A stretch of 57,942 nucleotides of DNA. Source: Pimelobacter simplex. GTDB lineage: Bacteria > Actinomycetota > Actinomycetes > Propionibacteriales > Nocardioidaceae. The stretch spans positions 1-57,942 of the forward strand of contig JADCLI010000038.1 of assembly GCA_016803235.1 (NCBI GenBank), read 5' to 3'. Both the position numbers and the translations under genes were made by a program. This document shows positions 25,541-33,166 of this stretch, piece by piece. The notes beneath the pieces were generated by a model, which worked only from the letters and a program-made list of their open reading frames with translations, ran no database searches and was not told where the DNA came from. Within the stretch, counting starts at the first letter, position 1; each line of letters starts with the position of its first letter.

Positions 25541-26710
25541 TCAGAGGCTGCCGTCGAGCCGGTCGAGCGCGGTGGTGATGTCGTCGGCGGTGCCGGCGAA
25601 GCTGAACCGCAGGAACCGGCCGCCGTCGACGGTGTCGAAGTCGATGCCGGTGGCGACGGCGACGCCGGTGCGGGCCAGCAGGTCGCGGCAGTAGGCCATC
25701 GAGTCGGTGGTGAGGTGCCCGACGTCGGCGTAGGCGTAGAACGCACCGTCCGCGGGTGCCAGCCGGGTGATGCCCAGCCGCTGCAGGCCGTCCAGGAGCA
25801 GGCCGCGGTTGTGGGCGTAGCGCTGCACGTGCCCGTCGAGCTCGGCGTACGCCGCGTCCTCGAACGCTCCGAGCGCCGCGTGCTGGGCCAGCACGGGCGG
25901 GCAGATGGAGAAGTTGCCGGTGAGCACGTCGACCGGCCGGCGCAGCCGCTCGGGTGCCAGCATCCAGCCCAGCCGCCAGCCGGTCATCGAGAAGTACTTC
26001 GAGAACGAGCCGAACACCACCGCCTCGCGCGAGGTCTTCCAGGCGCAGCCGGCGCGGGAGCCGGCGTACTGGATGCCGTGGTAGATCTCGTCGGAGACCA
26101 GCTGTACGTCGTTCTCCTCGCACCAGCGCGCGATCGCGGCGAGCTCCTCGGGCAGCAGCATGGTGCCCGTCGGGTTGGCGGGGCTGGCGACGACGAGCCC
26201 GTCGAGCGGCTGCCGCGCGTGGGCCTCGGCGAGCTGCTCGACGGTCGGCTGGAAGCGGGTCTCCGGGCCGGTCGGGATCTCGACGACCGCGCAGCCCAGG
26301 GCCGCCAGCACGTTGCGGTAGCACGGATAGCCCGGCCGGGCGATCGCCACCCGGGCGCCGGCGTCGAAGGCCGCGAGGAACGCCAGCAGGAAGCCGCCGC
26401 TCGACCCGGTCGTGACGACCACGTCGGCGGCGTCGACCGCCACGTCGTAGGTGCGCCGGTAGTGGCCGGCGATCGCCGTCCGCAGCTCGACGATGCCGGT
26501 CGCGGTCGTGTAGCCGAGCGGGTCGCCGCTGCCGAGCAGCCGGACCGCCGCCGCGTTGACCGTCGCCGGTGCGCCCGTGCTCGGCTGCCCGGCGACCAGG
26601 TTGACCAGGTCGCCGTGGCTGCGCTGCCGCTCCGCCGCCGCGGCGAGGAGGTCCATCACGTGGAAGGGCGGGACGTTCGCCCGGGCGGCGGCGGTGAGGC
26701 GGTCGGTCAC
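25541..26710 (-). CDS. Pyridoxal-phosphate-dependent aminotransferase, class I/II
   Basis: A 389-residue fold-type I aminotransferase. It has ARPGYPCYRNVLAALG, the VASPANPTGTMLLPEE segment with the conserved Asn, VSDEIYHGI with the Asp that contacts the pyridine nitrogen, the Schiff-base Lys in FGSFSKYFSMTGWRLGW, and a C-terminal Arg region FLRFSFAG. The substrate cannot be read from the sequence; such proteins in this position are usually annotated as aspartate- or alanine-type transaminases. GTG 26710 is preceded at 7 nt by TAACCT (leaderless -10). It stands 34 nt after the KstD-like gene's stop, separated by the perfect palindrome at 26738-26769. Confidence 0.92.
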   Translation of the reverse strand: MTDRLTAAARANVPPFHVMDLLAAAAERQRSHGDLVNLVAGQPSTGAPATVNAAAVRLLGSGDPLGYTTATGIVELRTAIAGHYRRTYDVAVDAADVVVTTGSSGGFLLAFLAAFDAGARVAIARPGYPCYRNVLAALGCAVVEIPTGPETRFQPTVEQLAEAHARQPLDGLVVASPANPTGTMLLPEELAAIARWCEENDVQLVSDEIYHGIQYAGSRAGCAWKTSREAVVFGSFSKYFSMTGWRLGWMLAPERLRRPVDVLTGNFSICPPVLAQHAALGAFEDAAYAELDGHVQRYAHNRGLLLDGLQRLGITRLAPADGAFYAYADVGHLTTDSMAYCRDLLARTGVAVATGIDFDTVDGGRFLRFSFAGTADDITTALDRLDGSL

Positions 26711-26737
26711 GGGATCGAGGTTAGGCGGCGCCGGGTG

Positions 26738-26769
26738 GGGAGTTTCACCGGCCGGCCGGTGAAACTCCC
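26738..26769. repeat. Perfect 32-bp palindrome, probable terminator
   Basis: The half GGGAGTTTCACCGGCC (26738-26753) is followed directly by its exact reverse complement. It covers the last codons and stop (26745-26747) of the flavoprotein gene. Its core TTTCACCGG-n-CG-n-CCGG matches part of the element at 17261-17278, so the two may belong to one repeat family. Confidence 0.8.
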
Positions 26770-28247
26770 GCGGCGTGCCGGCCGGCCCGGCGGCCGAAGA
26801 ACGAGCCCTCGCCCAGCTGGGTGCCGGAGCAGTAGCCCGCGCCGTCCTGGGCGATGTTGGACGCGCAGGCGCCGGCGGCGTACAGGCCGGGGACGACCGA
26901 GCCGTCGGTACGACGCACCTCGCCGTCGACGGTCGTGGCCATGCCGCCGATCGTGAAGCCGGCGTACAGCGCGACCCCGAGGGACAGGTCGAGGACGGCC
27001 CACGGGCCGGCCGTCTGCGGGGCGATCCAGTCGGGGTGCTTGTGGAAGTCGGGGTCCTCGCCGTTGGCGGCGTTCGCGTTGTAGGTCTCGACCGTCTTGA
27101 CCAGCGAGCCCGCGGGCATGCCGAGACCGGCCTCCATCTCCTCGAGCGTCTCGAAGCCGTCCTTGAGCGGCACCAGCGGCATGTGGTCCTCGCCGAGGTG
27201 CTCGCTGTCGACGATGAGGTAGGCGACGGCGTCGGGCTGCTGCATCACGTGGTACGACGTCCGCGCGTGGTAGCTGTCCTCGGCCACGAACCGCTGCCCG
27301 TCCTTGTTGACGATGATCCCCTTGCACCGCGACGACGGCGGGTAGAAGGGAGCGGTGATGAACGGCTCCTCCATGTTCTCCAGGGCCGCGCCGACGGACT
27401 CGCCGAGGCGGATGCCCAGCCCGTCGTCGTACGTCGAGCCGAGGGTGAACAGCTTCGAGCCGAGCGCCGGCGTGTAGCGCGCGACCATGTCGGGGTTCAT
27501 GACGAAGCCGCCGGCCGCGATGACCACGCCGCCGGCGGAGATCGCGCCGTGCTCGTCGAAGGAGCGCCAGCCCAGCCCGACGACGCGGCCGGTCGCGGGG
27601 TCGCCGTCGACGACCAGGTTGGTCGCGCCGGTCTCGTAGCGGACCTCGACGCCGGCCTTCTCGACCTGCGTGCGCAGCAGGTCCATCACGATCCTCGTGC
27701 CCTCGGTGTCTCCGGGCACCGGCACCTTGTGGCCGCGCGGCGCGGGGGCGACCTGCTCGCGGAACGGCCAGACCTTCTCGTTGCCGGTGAACATCAGGCC
27801 CTCGGTGCCGGGCTGGATCACGGCCTTGCCGGGGAAGTAGGAGCGCTCGAACTCGAAGCCGAGGTCCTCGAGCCAGTCGAAGTGGGCGACCGAGCCCTCG
27901 CAGTACGCGCGGATCTTCTCCTCGTCGGGGTCCTTCGTCGACGCCATCAGGTAGCCGATCATCGCCTCGACCGAGTCGGCGTGGCCGGTGGCCTGCTGCA
28001 CCGCCGTACCGCCGCCGAGGTAGAAGTGCCCGCCGGACATCGACGAGGTGCCGCCGTGGACCGCGGCCCGCTCGAGCAGGAGCACCCGGGCGCCGGCGCG
28101 TGCGGCCTCGAGTGCGGCGCAGCCGCCGGCGATGCCGAAGCCCACCACGACCACGTCGAAGTGCTCGGTGCCCTCGGTCAGGACCGAGGCGGGGAGGACG
28201 TCCGGGAGCGCGAGACCGGCTGGGGTGTTGGGGGTCGCAGATGCCAC
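26745..28247 (-). CDS. KstD-like FAD-dependent oxidoreductase
   Basis: A 500-residue flavoprotein of the fumarate reductase/3-ketosteroid dehydrogenase family. The FAD site reads FDVVVVGFGIAGGCAALEAA (residues ~29-48), followed by ERAAVHGGTSSMSGG; the C-terminal flavin region has YAAGACASNIAQDGAGYCSG. It resembles mycobacterial flavoproteins annotated as KstD-related and is preceded by a perfect KstR box, so it probably acts on a steroid or other cholesterol-regulon substrate. GTG 28247 lies 7 nt after TAGATT, which is fused to the operator. The last residues (GVSPAGR) are encoded by the palindrome at 26738-26769. Confidence 0.88.
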   Translation of the reverse strand: MASATPNTPAGLALPDVLPASVLTEGTEHFDVVVVGFGIAGGCAALEAARAGARVLLLERAAVHGGTSSMSGGHFYLGGGTAVQQATGHADSVEAMIGYLMASTKDPDEEKIRAYCEGSVAHFDWLEDLGFEFERSYFPGKAVIQPGTEGLMFTGNEKVWPFREQVAPAPRGHKVPVPGDTEGTRIVMDLLRTQVEKAGVEVRYETGATNLVVDGDPATGRVVGLGWRSFDEHGAISAGGVVIAAGGFVMNPDMVARYTPALGSKLFTLGSTYDDGLGIRLGESVGAALENMEEPFITAPFYPPSSRCKGIIVNKDGQRFVAEDSYHARTSYHVMQQPDAVAYLIVDSEHLGEDHMPLVPLKDGFETLEEMEAGLGMPAGSLVKTVETYNANAANGEDPDFHKHPDWIAPQTAGPWAVLDLSLGVALYAGFTIGGMATTVDGEVRRTDGSVVPGLYAAGACASNIAQDGAGYCSGTQLGEGSFFGRRAGRHAAGVSPAGR

Positions 28248-28254
28248 GGACTGA

Positions 28255-28272
28255 AATCTAGAACATGTTCTA
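28255..28272 (-). promoter_or_regulatory. KstR-type operator fused to a leaderless promoter
   Basis: TAGAACATGTTCTA (28259-28272) is a perfect 14-bp palindrome that fits the published KstR consensus TnnAACnnGTTnnA at every fixed position. Its end forms the -10 hexamer TAGATT (28255-28260, minus strand), 7 nt before GTG 28247. A bound repressor would therefore block the promoter directly. Confidence 0.82.
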
Positions 28273-28317
28273 CCGATAGACTAGGCCCCCGCCACCCGAC
28301 GAGAGCCGAGTGACCTC

Positions 28318-28480
28318 AGAGATGCCGCCCCTGCGTGCCACCTGCTGCGCGCCGCGATGCACGCACGCTGGCGGCGTTGCCGTCGCTCGAAAGGCGATCC
28401 AGCATGTCGTCGCTCCGGCGTCTTGCCATCGCACGCACCTCGCGACGCTCGCGACGGTGACCCGCAGGGGCGGCACCTCT
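28318..28480. repeat. 163-bp element with inverted arms, core shared with 42099-42264
   Basis: AGAGATGCCGCCCCTGCG (28318-28335) is inverted at 28463-28480 with one mismatch. The core at 28359-28438 is nearly the same as 42142-42220 (shared stretches include GCACGCACGCTGGCGGCG and CTTGCCATCGCACGCAC). The right arm overlaps the antiporter start codon at 28480. No coding function; the element fills most of the gap between the flavoprotein and the antiporter. Confidence 0.75.
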
Positions 28481-29973
28481 TGACCTTCGACGTCCACCAG
28501 CTCGACACCTTCCTGCTGATCGGCGCCGGTGTCACCTTCCTGGCCGTGCTGGCCGTGCGGATGTCGTCCGGCGTGGGGCTGCCCAGCCTCCTCGTCTACC
28601 TGCTCATGGGTGTCGCGCTGGGCGAGTCGGGCCTCGGCATCGGCTTCGAGGACGCGCAGCTCGCGCACGCGGTCGGCTTCGGCGCCCTCGCGATCATCCT
28701 CGCCGAGGGCGGCCTCACGACGAGCTGGACCGACGCGCGCCCCGCGATGCGGATGGGCCTGTCCCTGGCCACGGTGGGCGTGCTCGTCTCGATCGCGGTC
28801 GTCGCGGTCGGCGCGCACTTCCTGCTCGGCCTCTCCTGGCAGCTCTCGATCCTGCTCGGTGCCGTCTGCTCGCCGACCGACGCCGCGGCGGTCTTCTCGG
28901 TGTTGCGCGTGGTGCCGCTCCCGAAGCGGATCACCGGCACGCTGGAGGCCGAGTCCGGTCTCAACGACGCCCCGACCGTCGTGCTCGTCACCCTCGTCTC
29001 CTCCGGCGCGGTGGGCGAGCACGGGCTGCTCGGCACCACCGGGATCGTCGTCTACGAGCTCGTCGCCGGCGTCGCGTTCGGACTCGCCGCCGGCTTCGGC
29101 GGGGCCTGGGTGATGCGCCGCGTCGCGCTGCCGTCCTCGGGTCTCTACCCGATCGCCGTGCTCTGCCTGACCCTGATCGGGTACGGCGGCGCGGCGGCCG
29201 CGCACGCCAGCGGGTTCGCCGCGGTCTACGTCGCCGCCCTCGTCCTCGGCAACACCGAGCTGCCGCACCGGGTGGCCACCCGGTCGTTCGTGGAGGGGCT
29301 CGCCTGGCTCGCCCAGATCGGGCTGTTCGTCATGCTCGGCCTGCTGCTGTCGCCCGGCCGGCTGTCCTGGGAGGTCATCGCGATGGCCGTGGTCGCCGGC
29401 AGCATCCTCACCTTCGTGGCCCGCCCGCTGTCGGTGGTGGCGAGTGCCGTCGTACGCCCGATGAGGTGGGCGGAGCTGGCGTTCATCTCCTGGGCCGGAC
29501 TGCGGGGAGCGGTGCCGATCGTCCTCGCCACCATCCCGCTCGCCGAGGGGGTCGACGGCGCGACCCGGCTCTTCGACATTGTCTTCGTGCTCGTCGTGCT
29601 CGACACCCTGATCACCGCGCCGTCGCTGCCGCTGACCGCGCGACTGCTGCGGGTCGCCCGGCGCTCGGAGCCACGCGGCATCGAGGTCGAGGCCGCACCG
29701 CTCGACCGCGTCGCCGCCGACCTGCTCCAGATCACGATCAGCCCGGTGTCCAAGCTGCACGGCGTCGAGGTCGGAGAGCTGCGCCTGCCCCTCGGGGCGA
29801 ATGTGTCGATGGTCGTCCGCGAGGGACAGACGATGGTGCCCGAGCGTCGTACCGTGCTGCGTCACGGCGACGACCTCATCGTCGTCACGCCCCGCAAGCT
29901 GCGGGAGGCCACCGAGCAGCGGCTGCGCCAGGTCAGCCGGGGCGGCCGGCTCGCGCAGTGGCTCGAGGACTGA
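28480..29973 (+). CDS. Potassium/proton antiporter, CPA1 NhaP2/CvrA type with TrkA-C domain
   Basis: A 497-residue membrane antiporter. About 12 hydrophobic segments cover residues ~5-390, including LLGAVCSPTDAAAVFSVLR with the conserved Asp pair region, LEAESGLNDAPTVVLV and AELAFISWAGLRGAVPIVLA, all typical of CPA1 exchangers. A cytosolic TrkA-C/RCK-C domain follows (~415-490: LHGVEVGELRLPLGANVSM, ending HGDDLIVVTPRK), which usually senses ligand or controls gating. The TTG start at 28480 is chosen because it opens just before the first membrane helix and has AGGGG upstream; the frame upstream reads into the repeat element. Likely role: K+ or Na+/H+ exchange in pH and salt homeostasis. Confidence 0.9.
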   Translation: MTFDVHQLDTFLLIGAGVTFLAVLAVRMSSGVGLPSLLVYLLMGVALGESGLGIGFEDAQLAHAVGFGALAIILAEGGLTTSWTDARPAMRMGLSLATVGVLVSIAVVAVGAHFLLGLSWQLSILLGAVCSPTDAAAVFSVLRVVPLPKRITGTLEAESGLNDAPTVVLVTLVSSGAVGEHGLLGTTGIVVYELVAGVAFGLAAGFGGAWVMRRVALPSSGLYPIAVLCLTLIGYGGAAAAHASGFAAVYVAALVLGNTELPHRVATRSFVEGLAWLAQIGLFVMLGLLLSPGRLSWEVIAMAVVAGSILTFVARPLSVVASAVVRPMRWAELAFISWAGLRGAVPIVLATIPLAEGVDGATRLFDIVFVLVVLDTLITAPSLPLTARLLRVARRSEPRGIEVEAAPLDRVAADLLQITISPVSKLHGVEVGELRLPLGANVSMVVREGQTMVPERRTVLRHGDDLIVVTPRKLREATEQRLRQVSRGGRLAQWLED

Positions 29974-29985
29974 TCGCGCCCCGGG

Positions 29986-30528
29986 TCAGGCCGGGTCCTC
30001 GGGCTGGCTGCTGAGCGGTGGCGTGCAGACGTAGGCGTCCTTCTCGGCGGTGACCGTCGGGTGCCCCTCGACCACGCCCTGGAACCGCTTGCCGACGACG
30101 ATCGTCACGCCCGGGTAGCCGGACGGCTGGTCCACGATGTCGACGTCGTCCCCGAGGTACGACGCCAGCAGGATCGCCGCCGGGTCGTCGGGGTCCGCCG
30201 ACCACACCTGCGCGGCCACCGGGCCGCCGGTGTCCGGGGCGTTGCCGGTCTCGCCCTGCGCGAACCCGAAGCCGATCAGCCTGTCCATGGTCTTGGTCGC
30301 CAGCCCGTTCGCCCCGCCGCCGTTGAGCACGGTCACCATCACCTGGGGCGGCGCGAGGTCGTCGCCCTCGGCGATCAGGGTGTCGGTGCACGGCGCCGGC
30401 TCGACCTTCTCGGGGAACGGCTCGGTCACCCGTGACCAGCCCCAGGTGGCACTGGCGACGAACACCACCGCCAGTGCGCCCAGGGTGATCGCCGAGCGGC
30501 TGCCTGCCTTGACGTCGAGGCCGTCCAT
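29986..30528 (-). CDS. Membrane-anchored LytR C-terminal-domain protein
   Basis: A 180-residue protein with a short cytosolic start, one membrane segment (AITLGALAVVFVASATWGW, residues ~13-31) and an extracytoplasmic LytR_C domain: VMVTVLNGGGANGLATKTM, QVWSADPDDPAAILLASYLG, VTIVVGKRFQGV. LytR_C domains accompany LytR-CpsA-Psr cell-wall ligases, but here the catalytic domain is absent, so this is a stand-alone accessory protein. ATG 30528 begins 5 nt after the stop of the VapB-like gene, indicating a two-gene operon. Confidence 0.85.
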   Translation of the reverse strand: MDGLDVKAGSRSAITLGALAVVFVASATWGWSRVTEPFPEKVEPAPCTDTLIAEGDDLAPPQVMVTVLNGGGANGLATKTMDRLIGFGFAQGETGNAPDTGGPVAAQVWSADPDDPAAILLASYLGDDVDIVDQPSGYPGVTIVVGKRFQGVVEGHPTVTAEKDAYVCTPPLSSQPEDPA

Positions 30529-30533
30529 GACCG

Positions 30534-30830
30534 TTAGCCCTCCATCCGGATCACGCGCGCGTGGAGGACGTGGCGCTGCTGCAGCGCGGCCCGCAGCGCG
30601 CGGTGCAGCCCGTCCTCGAGGTAGTAGTCGCCGCGCCAGAGCACGACGTGGGCGAACAGGTCGCCGAAGAAGGTGGAGTCCTCGTCGAGCAGCGACGAGA
30701 GCTGCAGCGTGTCCTTGGTGGTCACCAGCTGGTCGAGGCGGACCTGGCGCGGGGGCACGGCAGCCCAACCCTTGGAGGTGAGGCCGTGGTCGGGGTAGGG
30801 ACGCCCGACCCCCACACGCTTGAAGATCAC
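30534..30830 (-). CDS. Conserved actinobacterial protein often labelled VapB-type antitoxin
   Basis: A 98-residue soluble protein: GRPYPDHGLTSKGWAAVPPR, then QVRLDQLVTTKDTLQL, then YYLEDGLHRALRAALQQRHV. The family is widespread in actinobacteria and is often called VapB-like in databases, yet it lacks an obvious AbrB or RHH DNA-binding domain and no PIN-domain toxin gene is adjacent, so the label is doubtful. The DGLHRALRAA part recalls ParB/sulfiredoxin-like folds. GTG 30830 has TAGACT 8 nt upstream (leaderless). It is paired with the LytR_C gene, so a cell-envelope role is equally possible. Confidence 0.75.
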   Translation of the reverse strand: MIFKRVGVGRPYPDHGLTSKGWAAVPPRQVRLDQLVTTKDTLQLSSLLDEDSTFFGDLFAHVVLWRGDYYLEDGLHRALRAALQQRHVLHARVIRMEG

Positions 30831-30896
30831 GGCTTCGGAGTCTACGGGGCGAGGTCGTGCCCGCCCCCCACCGCGGGTTCGGCCTAGAGTTCCGGC

Positions 30897-32480
30897 ATGA
30901 CCCAGGAGCAGACGTCCCCTGCCGCTGCCAACCCCATCGAGGAGGCGATCGCCCCCGGGTACGCCTTCGAGGGTCCCGCCCTCGAGCTCGGCGGGCTGAT
31001 GACCGGTCCCGACCAGCTCTCCGGCAGCACCATCCGGATCCCGCTGGCGATGCTCAACCGGCACGGCCTGGTGGCCGGTGCGACCGGTACCGGCAAGACC
31101 AAGACCCTCCAGCTGCTCGCCGAGCAGCTCAGCGCGGCCGGCGTGCCGGTGTTCGCCGCCGACATCAAGGGCGACCTGTCCGGCATCGCGACCGCGGGCG
31201 AGGCCAACGACAAGCTCCTCGCCCGCACGAAGTCGGTCGGCCAGGACTGGACCGCGACCGCCTTCCCGGTGGAGTACTACGCCCTCGGTGGCCAGGGCAC
31301 CGGCATCCCGATCCGGGTGACCGTGTCGTCCTTCGGTCCGATCCTGCTCAGCCGGGTGCTCGGGCTCAACGACACCCAGGAGTCCAGCCTGGGCCTGGTG
31401 TTCCACTACGCCGACAAGCAGGGGCTGCCGCTGCTCGACCTGCAGGACCTGCGTGCCGTCGTCCAGCACCTGACCAGTGACGAGGGCAAGGCCGACCTGA
31501 AGGAGCTCGGCGGCCTGTCGTCGGCGACCGCGGGCGTGATCCTGCGCGAGCTGATCGCGTTCGCCGACCAGGGTGCCGAGGCGTTCTTCGGCGAGCCCGA
31601 GTTCGACTCCGCCGACCTGCTCCAGCAGGCCGCCGACGGTCGCGGCCTGGTCAACCTGGTCGAGCTGCCGAACCTCCAGGACAGGCCGGCGATCTTCTCG
31701 ACCTTCCTCATGTGGCTGCTCGCCGACCTGTTCCACGACCTGCCGGAGGTCGGCGACGTCGACCAGCCCAAGCTGGTGTTCTTCTTCGACGAGGCGCACC
31801 TGCTGTTCAAGGACGCCTCCAAGCCCTTCCTGGAGTCGATCGCCCAGACGGTCCGGCTGATCCGGTCCAAGGGAGTCGGCGTCTTCTTCGTGACGCAGAG
31901 CCCGACCGACGTGCCCGACGACGTCCTGGCCCAGCTCGGCTCGCGGATCCAGCACCAGCTGCGCGCCCACACGCCCAACGACGCGAAGGCGCTCAAGGCG
32001 ACCGTCAACACCTACCCCAAGAGCGCGTACGCCGACCTCGGCGAGGTCATCACGACGCTCGGCATCGGCGAGGCGATCGTGACGGTGATGGGCGAGAAGG
32101 GCGCGCCGACCCCGGTGGCCTGGACCCGGCTGCGCGCGCCCGAGTCGCTCATGGCCCCCAGCAGCGCGGAGTCGATGGCGGCCACGGTCGCGGCGAGCCC
32201 CCGCAACGCGAAGTACGCCGAGGTCGTCGACCGCGAGTCGGCCCGCGAGATCCTCGCGAAGAAGCTCGAGGAGGGCGCGAAGGCCGAGGCGGAGGAGAAG
32301 GCCGACCAGCCCGCCGCCAAGGAGAAGGCTGCGCCGAAGGCGAAGAAGGACGACGGCAACGCGGCCGGCGAGATCGTCAAGGACGTCGTGAGGTCCTCGG
32401 CGTTCAAGCAGTTCATGCGCACCGCCGCCGCGGAGATCGCCCGCGGCATGTTCGGCACCGCACGCCGGCGGCGCCGCTGA
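30897..32480 (+). CDS. DUF853/HerA-like P-loop ATPase
   Basis: A 527-residue ATPase of the HerA/FtsK-related DUF853 family. Walker A is HGLVAGATGTGKTKTLQLLA (about residues 58-77) and Walker B is LVFFFDEAHLLF, followed by VFFVTQSPTDVPDDVLAQLG. A Lys/Glu/Ala-rich linker (~440-490) and an Arg-rich tail FGTARRRRR may bind nucleic acid. The family is usually described as a helicase-like DNA translocase, but its cellular task in actinobacteria is not established. ATG 30897 has TAGAGT 6 nt upstream, an unambiguous leaderless arrangement. A strong terminator follows. Confidence 0.9.
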   Translation: MTQEQTSPAAANPIEEAIAPGYAFEGPALELGGLMTGPDQLSGSTIRIPLAMLNRHGLVAGATGTGKTKTLQLLAEQLSAAGVPVFAADIKGDLSGIATAGEANDKLLARTKSVGQDWTATAFPVEYYALGGQGTGIPIRVTVSSFGPILLSRVLGLNDTQESSLGLVFHYADKQGLPLLDLQDLRAVVQHLTSDEGKADLKELGGLSSATAGVILRELIAFADQGAEAFFGEPEFDSADLLQQAADGRGLVNLVELPNLQDRPAIFSTFLMWLLADLFHDLPEVGDVDQPKLVFFFDEAHLLFKDASKPFLESIAQTVRLIRSKGVGVFFVTQSPTDVPDDVLAQLGSRIQHQLRAHTPNDAKALKATVNTYPKSAYADLGEVITTLGIGEAIVTVMGEKGAPTPVAWTRLRAPESLMAPSSAESMAATVAASPRNAKYAEVVDRESAREILAKKLEEGAKAEAEEKADQPAAKEKAAPKAKKDDGNAAGEIVKDVVRSSAFKQFMRTAAAEIARGMFGTARRRRR

Positions 32481-32495
32481 CGCTCCGGACGAACA

Positions 32496-32532
32496 CCGCC
32501 GGGCGGCTCCTGCGTGAGGAGCCGCCCGGCGG
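32496..32532 (+). terminator. Hairpin terminator after the DUF853 ATPase
   Basis: CCGCCGGGCGGCTCCT pairs perfectly with AGGAGCCGCCCGGCGG (16-bp stem, 5-nt loop GCGTG), starting 15 nt after the ATPase stop. It also lies 27 nt beyond the 3' end of the convergent small gene at 32560. Confidence 0.85.
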
Positions 32533-32559
32533 TCCGGGGAAGGCGGTCGAGGGAGTCGG

Positions 32560-32775
32560 TCAGGCCGACCAGCGGATGGCGTCGTCGACGAAGTCGGCGA
32601 GCGGGTGCACGCCGCGCAGGTCGGTGCGCTCGTCCATCAGGCGCGAGAGGCCCTGGGCGTGGCGGTCGCGGAGGGCGGCCCGGCGGGCGAGGGAGCGGTC
32701 CACGGCGTCGAGGTCCTCGACGGGCTCGAGGTGACGCCCTGCGGTCTGGGTCTCAGGAGAGGTCGTCTTGGTCAT
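32560..32775 (-). CDS. Small charged protein of unknown function
   Basis: A 71-residue soluble protein rich in Asp and Arg (PVEDLDAVDRSLARRAALR, DRHAQGLSRLMDERTDLRG, PLADFVDDAIRWSA). It is predicted helical and has no recognised domain. The ATG at 32775 is preceded at 6 nt by CATGCT, a weak match to the leaderless -10 pattern, and there is no ribosome binding site. It is convergent with the DUF853 ATPase. The ordered hydrophobic spacing and a clean stop suggest a real gene, but short size keeps confidence moderate. Confidence 0.6.
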   Translation of the reverse strand: MTKTTSPETQTAGRHLEPVEDLDAVDRSLARRAALRDRHAQGLSRLMDERTDLRGVHPLADFVDDAIRWSA

Positions 32776-32858
32776 GCATCCAGCATGCTGGCCGCAGGTT
32801 TCGGGTCGGCCGCACCACGGTTACGAATTGGTGACCCCACCTGTGAGCCGCGTGACAG

Positions 32859-33140
32859 TCAGGCGCCGTCGACGCCGTTGAGCAGCGCGAAGAAGACGCC
32901 GATGCCGACGAGTGCGCCGAGCACGCCGAGGCCGACGCCGGTGAGCGCCCGTCGCCGCGAGGGCTGCGACCGGTCGAGGACGAGCCGGCCGAGCAGCGCT
33001 CCGACCGCCGCGGTCACGACCACCTGCAGCGGCACGATCAGGGCCTCGCCCGCGTCCGAGCCGTCGAGGATGAAGGCACTCAGGGGCAGCGCGAGGCAAC
33101 CGACGACGGCGAGCACGACGACCAGGATCAGGATCCGCAC
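32859..33140 (-). CDS. Small integral membrane protein
   Basis: A 93-residue protein with three predicted membrane segments (ILILVVVLAVVGCLALPLS, ALIVPLQVVVTAAVGALLG, ALTGVGLGVLGALVGIGVF) joined by a short basic loop (DRSQPSRRRA). No family is recognised. GTG 33140 begins 26 nt after the stop of the BtuF-like gene, so the two are probably co-transcribed. The last helix ends within eight residues of the C-terminus. Confidence 0.65.
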   Translation of the reverse strand: MRILILVVVLAVVGCLALPLSAFILDGSDAGEALIVPLQVVVTAAVGALLGRLVLDRSQPSRRRALTGVGLGVLGALVGIGVFFALLNGVDGA

Positions 33141-33166
33141 GCGGTCAGGGTGACAGAACCGCGACC

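Noticed and set aside
30534..30830. Toxin-antitoxin locus
   Set aside because: No toxin gene on either side; the partner is a LytR_C protein and the other neighbour is a DUF853 ATPase.
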